From an uncultured Parabacteroides sp. (GTDB lineage: Bacteria; Bacteroidota; Bacteroidia; Bacteroidales; Tannerellaceae), in NCBI GenBank assembly GCA_949296075.1, contig CASFNG010000013.1, positions 60,956-124,955 on the forward strand: a DNA stretch of 64,000 nt, written 5' to 3'. The stretch's first letter is position 1. Each line of letters starts with the position of its first letter. The notes beneath the pieces were generated by a model, which worked only from the letters and a program-made list of their open reading frames with translations, had not been told where the DNA came from and made no database searches. This document shows positions 50,561-57,703 of this stretch, in pieces. The position numbers and the translations under genes were made by a program.

Positions 50561-52402
50561 ATGAGGACTGAGGCTCGCCCGATCGAACTGTTGTCGCCGG
50601 CAAAGGATCTGACCTGCGGTAAGGAGGCGATCCTGCATGGCGCTGACGCGGTGTATATAGGAGCCCCGAGATTCAGCGCACGTGCCGCCGCGGGGAATAC
50701 GCTGGATGATATTCGGGAACTTTGCGATTTCGCTCATCTCTACTCGGCTCGTATCTATGTGGCCTTGAACACGATCCTGAGAGACGAGGAACTGGGGGAG
50801 GTGGAGCGGATGATCCGGAGATTGTATGAGGCGGGCGTGGATGCCTTGATCGTGCAGGATATGGGGATCACCCGGATGGATCTGCCGCCTATCCCGCTGC
50901 ACGCCAGCACGCAGATGGACAACCGTACGCCGGAGAAGGTCCGTTTCTTGGAAGAGGTCGGCTTCTCGCAGGTCGTCTTGGCGAGAGAATTGTCGTTGAA
51001 CCAGATCCGTGCGGTCGCGGAGCGGGCAACCGTCCCCTTGGAAGTGTTCGTGCATGGGGCGCTATGCGTGAGTTACAGTGGGCAATGTTACCTGAGCGCC
51101 GCGATGAGCGGACGGAGCGCTAACCGGGGCGAGTGTGCCCAATATTGCCGTCTGCCCTATGATCTGGAGGACGCCCGGGGAAAGACGATCGTATCACGTA
51201 AGCATTTGCTCTCCTTGAAAGATATGAATCGGGGAGATTATATAGAAGAGTTGCTCGATGCGGGCGCTTCGTCGCTCAAGATCGAGGGGCGCCTGAAGGA
51301 TGTCTCTTACGTGAAGAACGTGACGGCCTGGTATAGGAAGAAGATAGACGCTATCTTGGCTCGTCGCCCGGAGTACGTGAGGGCATCCGCGGGTACAAGT
51401 ACCTTCACTTTTGAGCCCGTGGCGGAAAAGAGCTTTAACCGGGGATTCACCCCGTTCTTCCTGCATGGGCGTACGAAAGAGATCACCAGCTTCGATACGC
51501 CGAAGTCGCTGGGTGAGCCGGTAGGTACGGTGAAAGAGCTGAAGGGGAACTCGTTTACGATAGCCGGGCTGAAGACCTTGAATAACGGGGATGGTCTCAC
51601 CTTTTTCAACGAGCGGGGTGAGTTAGAAGGATTTCGGGTAAACCGGGTGGAGGCGAACCGGATCTTCCCCTTGGATCGCCCGGCGATCCGTCTGCGGATA
51701 CCCTTGTTCCGCAATGTGGATCAGGAATTTGAGCGACTGTTATCCAAGCCTTCCGCTGAGCGTAAGCTCGCCTTGCGTATGGAGTGGGGGGATAATGCCT
51801 TCGGTTTCTCCTTGTCGCTGACCGATGAGACGGGAGCGAGGGTCACGATCACCCAGCCATTCGAGAAAGAGCTCGCCCGCCGTGATCAGGCGGATAATAT
51901 CCGCGCGCAATTATCGAAATTGGGGAATACCCCCTTTGAGGTGGAGGCGGTCGAGATCTCGATGATGGATAACTGGTTTGTCCCTTCCTCCTTTTTGGCG
52001 GAGATGCGGCGGAAAGGAGTGGAGGCGCTGTTGGCGGCGAGACGTATCCGTTATCGCCGCGAAGAGACTCGCTGGGATCAGGTACGGGTGAAGGCGGAGA
52101 AGGCCGTTTTCCCTGAAAAGGAGCTTACCTACTTAGGTAATGTCTCCAATCAGGAGGCGAGGCGTTTTTATGAGTCGCATGGGGTAAATAAGGTAGAAGA
52201 GGCCTTCGAATGGTCTCCCCGAGAGGGGGTTCCCCTGATGTTCTCGAAGCATTGCCTACGGTATAGCATGGGTTGGTGCCCCACCTTCCAGAAGCGACGA
52301 TCCCCCTATGAGGAGCCTTTTTATTTAAGGTATAAGGATATGCGCCTGCGATTGCGGTTCGATTGCAAGAATTGCCAGATGCTTGTCTATGCGGACGAGT
52401 GA
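50561..52402 (+). CDS. U32 family protein, RlhA-like RNA hydroxylation factor
   Basis: 613 residues. The N-terminal U32 domain begins ELLSPAKDLTCGKEAILHGADAVYIG. The Cys-rich signature GQCYLSAAMSGRSANRGECAQYCRLPY is followed by a DUF3656-type region and C-terminal CLRYSMGWCP and CKNCQM. Labelled peptidase historically, but E. coli RlhA and TrhP of this family are needed for hydroxylation of 23S rRNA or tRNA; length and the DUF3656-like part favour RlhA. Its ATG begins immediately after the metA stop. Confidence 0.88.
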   Translation: MRTEARPIELLSPAKDLTCGKEAILHGADAVYIGAPRFSARAAAGNTLDDIRELCDFAHLYSARIYVALNTILRDEELGEVERMIRRLYEAGVDALIVQDMGITRMDLPPIPLHASTQMDNRTPEKVRFLEEVGFSQVVLARELSLNQIRAVAERATVPLEVFVHGALCVSYSGQCYLSAAMSGRSANRGECAQYCRLPYDLEDARGKTIVSRKHLLSLKDMNRGDYIEELLDAGASSLKIEGRLKDVSYVKNVTAWYRKKIDAILARRPEYVRASAGTSTFTFEPVAEKSFNRGFTPFFLHGRTKEITSFDTPKSLGEPVGTVKELKGNSFTIAGLKTLNNGDGLTFFNERGELEGFRVNRVEANRIFPLDRPAIRLRIPLFRNVDQEFERLLSKPSAERKLALRMEWGDNAFGFSLSLTDETGARVTITQPFEKELARRDQADNIRAQLSKLGNTPFEVEAVEISMMDNWFVPSSFLAEMRRKGVEALLAARRIRYRREETRWDQVRVKAEKAVFPEKELTYLGNVSNQEARRFYESHGVNKVEEAFEWSPREGVPLMFSKHCLRYSMGWCPTFQKRRSPYEEPFYLRYKDMRLRLRFDCKNCQMLVYADE

Positions 52403-52424
52403 ACGATCGCCCGTTTCCCTTGGA

Positions 52425-52892
52425 TCAAAGCTGTGCTTCCAGCCATCTCATATATGCGTTCGCCCGTTCGGTATCTTCCGCCGCCGGGCTCCAGGGAGCT
52501 AAGTCTTCCGGAGCCAATGGAGAGAATGGCCCTCGCTTGATCTCATAGATCACGGTCGCGGGCTCGATCACCAGCAACCCATGCCAAACGCCCGCCTCTA
52601 TCTCGGCACCGTACATCCCCTCTTGAGGGGCGAGGATCGTGGTTTTCGTGATCTTCCCCGTGTCGTCGAACAGGAAAAGGGCCACTTTCCCCCGTAGCAG
52701 CAGGAAGATCTCCTCTTTAGCCGGGTTGGAATGGCGATGAGGGCGGATATAGCTACCCGGTTCCATCGCGTTCAGCAGTCGGTTGATGGGATCGTCTAAC
52801 CGTTCGTGGAAGTTATGATTCATCCGTAAACGGGGAGAGCACAGCGCTTTTTCCCGGGTCTCGTCTAAAAGGCTTTCGCTAATGATTTTCAT
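52425..52892 (-). CDS. WbuC-family cupin-fold metalloprotein
   Basis: 155 residues. Cupin motifs with metal-binding His: SYIRPHRHSNPAKEEIFLLLRGKVALF and GVWHGLLVIEP. WbuC proteins usually sit in O-antigen or capsule clusters and their reaction is unknown. Here the gene stands alone, convergent with the U32 gene and divergent from the hybrid sensor. A -7 element TACATTCG lies at 52914-52921 on the minus strand. Confidence 0.85.
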   Translation of the reverse strand: MKIISESLLDETREKALCSPRLRMNHNFHERLDDPINRLLNAMEPGSYIRPHRHSNPAKEEIFLLLRGKVALFLFDDTGKITKTTILAPQEGMYGAEIEAGVWHGLLVIEPATVIYEIKRGPFSPLAPEDLAPWSPAAEDTERANAYMRWLEAQL

Positions 52893-52934
52893 CGTATCTG
52901 TATCTTTTTAAGGCGAATGTACAAAAAATTTTTG

Positions 52935-52965
52935 TTGAGATATGTTCTGTTTTTTCGTATATTTG
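52935..52965 (+). promoter_or_regulatory. Promoter of the hybrid two-component gene
   Basis: TTG (52935-52937), 20-base spacer, TATATTTG (52958-52965): full consensus. The ATG is at 52999. Confidence 0.75.
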
Positions 52966-52998
52966 TGAATTGAACATTCTCATGGATGAATTGACCGC

Positions 52999-55740
52999 AT
53001 GAAAGCCACTCCTTTATATGGATTGCTGCTTCTCCTGTTGGCGTTATGCGCCGGCTGTTCCTCGATGGGCAGAAAGGAAAAGAAATTTGTCATAGGGGTA
53101 TCCCAATGCTCGATGGCTGACGTGTGGCGTCAGGCGATGATAAGCGATATGGAGGTGGAGGCTTCCAACCATGAGGAGATCGAGCTGATCGTGAGCGATG
53201 CCGCGCTTGATAATCGTACCCAGATACGTCAGATCAAGAATTTCATCAAGAGGAAGGTGGATTTGTTGATTATATCCCCCAACGAGTCGGAGGCGCTTAC
53301 GCCTGTCGCGGTGGAGGCTTATCGTGCGGGGATCCCGACGATTATCCTGGATCGTAAGATCAAGAGCGATGAATATACGACGTACATCGGGGCGGACAAT
53401 TACGAGATTGGCCATTCCGTGGCGATGTATGTCAATTCGTTGCTCGATGGGGAGACGACGATCCTTGAGCTTTGGGGGCGGAGAGGTTCCTCTTCCGCCG
53501 AGGAGAGGCATCAGGGCTTTAGGGATGCCTTGTCCTTAGATCCAGCCGTGACGGTGAGGAGCTTAGACGGCAATTGGTCGTACGAGGAGGCTTTCGGGAA
53601 GCTATCTTCTTTTCCTTCCCCGGAAGAGATTGATATTGTGTTTGCCCATAACGACAGGATGGCCTTGGCCGCCCGCGACGCGATAGAGAGACGGGATACC
53701 GCCTTGGTGAACCGTATCCATTTTGTCGGGGTGGACGGGCTCTTGGGGGATGGACTGGGTGTTGAGTCGGTGGCGCGAGGGAAGCTGGATGCCTCCTTCT
53801 ATTATCCTACAGGGGGCGGAGTGGCGATCAAGGTGGCTTGGCTGATCTTGAGCGGGGAGCCATTCTCGAAGCGATATACCTTGAACACAGCCATGATTGA
53901 TAAGACGAACGCAGGTACATTATATTTACAATCGGATCGGTTGACGGAGTACCAACGGCAAATCGAGAAGCAAAGACTGCATTTGTCACGGCTACTCTCC
54001 AGATATGATTTCCTGTATAGCTCGTTGATTATCATCCTTACGCTGGCTGTATTGTTGGGTGGTTCCGCCATTTATATGGTCTATACGATCCGGAAGATCC
54101 GGCATCAGAACCGTTTGCTGAACGAGCGTAACCAACAGATCCAGCGACAAAAGGAGGAACTGTCTGTGGCGAATCGCCGGATCGAGCAGGTGACCGCCCA
54201 AAAATTGCAGTTCTTCACGAATGTCTCCCATGAGATCAAGACGCCCTTGACCTTGATTCTTGGCCCGCTGAACAAGATCGTTCAAGAGGCCTCGGCCGAC
54301 AATTTCTCGGATGACATCCGCATTGTCAAGAAAAATGCGGAGCGCCTGAAGCGTGTGATCGATCAATTGCTGGATTTCCGCAAGATCGAGAGCAATAAGA
54401 TGGGGCTGAGGGTAAGCCAGACAGACTTGGTCGCCTTTATCCAGGACGTGAGATCCTATTTCAATGGCTTGGCTCAGAGTAAACAAATTGAGTATTCTTT
54501 CATCCATCCGATGGATTCCCTCTTGGTCTGGGTGGATATGGACAAGATGGAGAAGATCTTGACGAACTTATTGTCGAACGCGTTTAAGTTTACCCCGGAT
54601 CAGGGCCGGATTACGATCCGTCTGTGGGAAGAGGATGCGGATGCCTTTATCGCGGTCGAAGACAATGGCGAAGGGATTCCGCCCGAGAATCTGTCGTCTG
54701 TTTTCGAGCGTTTTTTCACGAGCGGCAAGGACTATTCCTCGGGTACGGGGATTGGCTTGCATCTGACCCGTGAGTTCGTGCTGATGCATAAGGGTTCTAT
54801 CCAAGTGGAGAGCGAGCCGGGCAAGCGAACCGTCTTTACCGTCCGTGTCCCGAAGGGGAGATCCCATTTCGATGAATCTTGCGTTTTTGTTTCGAGCGCG
54901 ACCGAATTGTCCTCTGGGGTGGCAAGCCTAGATACATCCAAGGTCAAGGCTACCCTAAGCCGTCGCTATGACTACACGATCCTTGTGGTGGAGGATGATT
55001 TTGACATCCGCTCTTATCTGGAACATGAGTTGTCTGCCAATTTTCGTGTGCGGGTGGCCGAGAATGGCCTGCAAGCCGTGGATATTTTATTAAAGGAGAA
55101 TATCTCCTTGGTCATTACGGACGTGATGATGCCTGAGATGAACGGCTTTGAGCTTTGCCGAAGGGTAAAATCGGACATGGCGCTGAGCCATATACCGGTG
55201 ATCCTTCTTACGGCACTTACCGACGATAGCCTCCGGTTGTATGGGGTAGATGAGGGAGCGGATGAGTATATCCAGAAACCTTTCCTCGTGGAGTTCGTGA
55301 AACTTCGAGTCATCAAGTTGCTGGAAGAGCGGAACCGATTACGAGAACTGTTCTTGAAGGATTATCAGTCTCCCGCCGCTTCCTCGACGGAGAGTATAGG
55401 GAATGTCAAGGGAATGGATAGCCTGTTTATGCGAAAATTTATCGCCCTTATCGAGGAAAAGTATAGTGATCCTGATTTTAGCATCGAGAAAGGAAGCGAG
55501 CGATTAGGGTTGTCGAGGGTACATCTCTACCGGAAGGTGAAAGAGGTCTCGGGGATTACGCCTACCGACTTCCTGCGCGATTATCGATTGAAGAAGGCCT
55601 CAGCCTTGCTGCGTCAGAAGACTTCCACGATCAGCGAGGTAGCGTATGCCACGGGATTCAGCTCGCCCGCCTATTTCTCGAAGTGCTTTAAGGCAGTCTA
55701 TAACATAACTCCTACCGAATTCATGGATTCCGTGGAATAA
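52999..55740 (+). CDS. Hybrid two-component regulator with periplasmic sugar-binding sensor domain
   Basis: One-protein phosphorelay of 913 residues. Signal/anchor (1-22), type I periplasmic binding-protein domain (about 33-325, LacI/RbsB-like: FVIGVSQCSMADVWRQAM, IYIGADNYEIGH-type strand order), membrane helix (about 335-357), histidine kinase with His411 in NVSHEIKTPLTL, ATPase (about 515-625), receiver with Asp708 in VITDVMMPEMNGFE, AraC HTH at the C terminus. This layout is that of the B. thetaiotaomicron fructose sensor BT1754 rather than the beta-propeller HTCS type. The fructokinase gene follows 168 bases later, supporting fructose as signal (inference). Confidence 0.94.
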   Translation: MKATPLYGLLLLLLALCAGCSSMGRKEKKFVIGVSQCSMADVWRQAMISDMEVEASNHEEIELIVSDAALDNRTQIRQIKNFIKRKVDLLIISPNESEALTPVAVEAYRAGIPTIILDRKIKSDEYTTYIGADNYEIGHSVAMYVNSLLDGETTILELWGRRGSSSAEERHQGFRDALSLDPAVTVRSLDGNWSYEEAFGKLSSFPSPEEIDIVFAHNDRMALAARDAIERRDTALVNRIHFVGVDGLLGDGLGVESVARGKLDASFYYPTGGGVAIKVAWLILSGEPFSKRYTLNTAMIDKTNAGTLYLQSDRLTEYQRQIEKQRLHLSRLLSRYDFLYSSLIIILTLAVLLGGSAIYMVYTIRKIRHQNRLLNERNQQIQRQKEELSVANRRIEQVTAQKLQFFTNVSHEIKTPLTLILGPLNKIVQEASADNFSDDIRIVKKNAERLKRVIDQLLDFRKIESNKMGLRVSQTDLVAFIQDVRSYFNGLAQSKQIEYSFIHPMDSLLVWVDMDKMEKILTNLLSNAFKFTPDQGRITIRLWEEDADAFIAVEDNGEGIPPENLSSVFERFFTSGKDYSSGTGIGLHLTREFVLMHKGSIQVESEPGKRTVFTVRVPKGRSHFDESCVFVSSATELSSGVASLDTSKVKATLSRRYDYTILVVEDDFDIRSYLEHELSANFRVRVAENGLQAVDILLKENISLVITDVMMPEMNGFELCRRVKSDMALSHIPVILLTALTDDSLRLYGVDEGADEYIQKPFLVEFVKLRVIKLLEERNRLRELFLKDYQSPAASSTESIGNVKGMDSLFMRKFIALIEEKYSDPDFSIEKGSERLGLSRVHLYRKVKEVSGITPTDFLRDYRLKKASALLRQKTSTISEVAYATGFSSPAYFSKCFKAVYNITPTEFMDSVE

Positions 55741-55907
55741 ACGCCTCCTTTGTACGGATGTTACATACCGGTAACTTCCGTGATATTCCTTTGTAAAAGA
55801 AACATTCATGTAACGAGTTTGATTTATCTTGTAGCGATAGTTATCGTTGCCTGTTACATGATGAGCTATTTTCGCGGTATCAGATTTGAGAGACGAACGA
55901 AAGTGGA
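55741..55907 (+). promoter_or_regulatory. Fructokinase upstream region with TGTTACAT repeats
   Basis: TGTTACAT occurs at 55759-55766 and 55852-55859, and the inverted form ATGTAACG at 55808-55815. CGATA-GT-TATCG lies at 55835-55846. A possible promoter is TTG (55847), 17 bases, TATTTTCG (55867-55874), with one repeat between its two elements. These are candidate binding sites of the adjacent hybrid regulator. Confidence 0.5.
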
Positions 55908-56795
55908 TTGATCATCATGGAACGAACAGTAGATATGAATCGGAAACCGATCGTGGTTGGTGTCGGGGAATTGTTATGGGATATGCTGCCTTCCGGGAAG
56001 AAAGCCGGTGGGGCTCCTGTCAATTTCGTGTATCACGCTTCCTGTTTAGGGGCGGAAGGATACGCTATCAGCGCGGTTGGAAATGATGAGTTAGGGCGTG
56101 AGATCTTAGAGGAGTTAGACAAGAATCACATCCGCCATATGGTGGAGAAAGTGCCTTATCCCACGGGTACGGTCCAAGTGGACCTGAAGGATGGGATCCC
56201 TACCTACACGATAAAAGAAGGAGTGGCGTGGGATCATATACCACTCACCTCTGCCGCTATCGATTTGGTGGAGAAGGCGGACGCGATCTGTTTCGGGACA
56301 TTGGCGCAACGTTCCCGCCAGTCGAGGGAGACTATCCAGTCTATCTCATCGTTCGCCCCGAAAGACGCCTATTTGTTGCTGGATATTAATCTCAGGCAGC
56401 ACTATTATACAAAGGAATTGATCGAGGAATCGCTCTATTTGGCCAATGTCTTGAAGGTAAACGACGAGGAATTGGTCGTGCTTAGAGAGATGTTTGGATT
56501 GGAAGGTCCGGAACTTGAGGTAGCCCATTGGTTCATGGAGCGTTATGGCTTACGGATGTTCGTGTTGACGGCGGGAGCTTCCCATAGTACGGTCTACACG
56601 AAAGAGGAGACCTCTACCATGCCAACCGCTAAAGTCCAGGTGGTAGATACGGTTGGGGCGGGCGATTCCTTCTCCGGGGCGCTGATAACCTCGCTTTTGC
56701 AGGGTAAATCCTTGGCCGAGGCCCATCGGTTCGCGGTCGATACGGCGGCGTTCGTGTGTTCCCGTGAAGGGGCTTGGCCTGTGTACGGCAAATAA
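55908..56795 (+). CDS. PfkB-family sugar kinase, probable fructokinase
   Basis: Ribokinase-fold kinase of 295 residues (the start may be the ATG at 55917 or 55935, just before KPIVVGVGELLWDMLP). The N-terminal GG motif is GGAPVNFVYHASCLGA. The C-terminal anion hole and catalytic Asp are in DTVGAGDSFSGAL. It phosphorylates fructose entering the cell, matching the fructokinase placed beside the fructose-sensing regulator in Bacteroides levan loci. No transporter or GH32 gene is present up to the SPOR gene. Confidence 0.9.
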   Translation: MIIMERTVDMNRKPIVVGVGELLWDMLPSGKKAGGAPVNFVYHASCLGAEGYAISAVGNDELGREILEELDKNHIRHMVEKVPYPTGTVQVDLKDGIPTYTIKEGVAWDHIPLTSAAIDLVEKADAICFGTLAQRSRQSRETIQSISSFAPKDAYLLLDINLRQHYYTKELIEESLYLANVLKVNDEELVVLREMFGLEGPELEVAHWFMERYGLRMFVLTAGASHSTVYTKEETSTMPTAKVQVVDTVGAGDSFSGALITSLLQGKSLAEAHRFAVDTAAFVCSREGAWPVYGK

Positions 56796-56947
56796 ATATT
56801 CTTTTATCATATGTGTTTAGATGTTTTTAAGTTTACAGTTGTTTTATGCTGGTGTTAATCTTAAGGCAAAAAGATCATTAGGTTCAAAAAAGAGGCAAAA
56901 AGAAAGTGAGATGGTTTTAGGTTAGGTTAGATTAGATTGGTGAAAGA

Positions 56948-56978
56948 AGCTCGGCTGTTGAAGTCGGGCTCTTTTTTT
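56948..56978 (+). terminator. Rho-independent terminator
   Basis: AGCTCGGCT pairs with AGTCGGGCT (two G-T wobbles) around GTTGA, followed by CTTTTTTT. Serves the fructokinase gene or a short transcript ahead of it. Confidence 0.8.
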
Positions 56979-57010
56979 ATCCGTGTTTGTGGAGCCGAGG
57001 CATAATGAAC

Positions 57011-57051
57011 GATCCCGCTTCCTCTCAGTTCTCCTGAGAGGAAGCGGGATC
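57011..57051. repeat. Perfect 18-base-pair hairpin
   Basis: GATCCCGCTTCCTCTCAG, loop TTCTC, exact reverse complement. It lies between the convergent fructokinase and SPOR genes; there is little T on either side. Confidence 0.7.
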
Positions 57052-57119
57052 TGTTTCTTGGAAAGAGTCCGCTGGATGGCGACTACCCTTTCTTTATCCT
57101 ATTGGATGAGATTCCGGGA

Positions 57120-57608
57120 TCAATAAGCTCTCTCTAACAACCAAGCGTCCTGGAAGTTGGGAGCGTATTTCGCCTTGATCGCGTCGCGGCTGTCGGCTGC
57201 GTCGGCCTTGTTGTCGAAGCTGGCCACGATCACGCGCAACATACCTTGCTCGTTCTCACCCAGCACGGCGTTGTAACCATCATTCTGCATCCGCTCTTTC
57301 AGCGCGTAGGCGTTTGTCTTATTCTTGAAGCTGCCGACAACGACACTGTAACGCTTCAAGCGGCTGGCGTCTTCTCCTTGAGCCGCATTGATCCGTTCCG
57401 TACGAGTGGCGGCCGAGGAGGTCCTGGGTTTAGATACCGGGGCTACTTCCACTACGTCATCCTCTGCTTCCACTGCGGTTACAGGGGCTGTCGATTCCTT
57501 TTCTTTGGCTTGTTCGTAAGCAGCCTTGTACGCGCTCTGTTTAGGTTTACACGAGCCGAGTGATAAAATCATACATATAGCGGCTCCAAATAACCAAATC
57601 TTGTTCAT
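57120..57608 (-). CDS. SPOR-domain lipoprotein
   Basis: 162 residues, lipobox LSLGSCK (Cys20), low-complexity linker rich in Ala/Val/Glu, and a C-terminal SPOR domain (about 85-162: YSVVVGSFKNKTNAYALKERMQNDGYNAVLG). SPOR domains bind glycan strands lacking stem peptides at division sites, so it probably acts at the septum from the periplasm. A -7 element TATCTTCG is at 57641-57648 on the minus strand. Confidence 0.88.
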   Translation of the reverse strand: MNKIWLFGAAICMILSLGSCKPKQSAYKAAYEQAKEKESTAPVTAVEAEDDVVEVAPVSKPRTSSAATRTERINAAQGEDASRLKRYSVVVGSFKNKTNAYALKERMQNDGYNAVLGENEQGMLRVIVASFDNKADAADSRDAIKAKYAPNFQDAWLLERAY

Positions 57609-57662
57609 ACTGTTTCGTTCTTAGTAATTTATTCGTATCGCGAAGATATAAATTATAATTAG

Positions 57663-57670
57663 TATTTTCG
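57663..57670 (+). promoter_or_regulatory. -7 element of the S9 peptidase gene
   Basis: TATTTTCG, 33 bases before the ATG, back to back with the SPOR gene -7 element at 57641-57648. Confidence 0.45.
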
Positions 57671-57703
57671 CACGCGTTTTGTAATATATTTAGTGATATT
57701 GGT

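Larger units (their letters stand above)
56796..57119 (+). other. 324-base spacer with possible small transcript and two hairpins
   Basis: Contains two copies of GGCAAAAAGA (56864, 56894), the usual A-rich leader style of this genome, then ATG and only three sense codons before a stop, a pentamer tandem (GTTAG, GTTAG, ATTAG; 56920-56935), a terminator (56948-56978) and a perfect 18-pair hairpin (57011-57051). No protein gene is credible. Confidence 0.45.

Noticed and set aside
52999-55740. Separate periplasmic binding-protein gene fused to the sensor by error
   Set aside because: The frame is continuous with a membrane helix between domains, the known architecture of this regulator class.
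55890-55900. AGACGAACGA resembling a half inversion site
   Set aside because: No inverted partner was found within the spacer.
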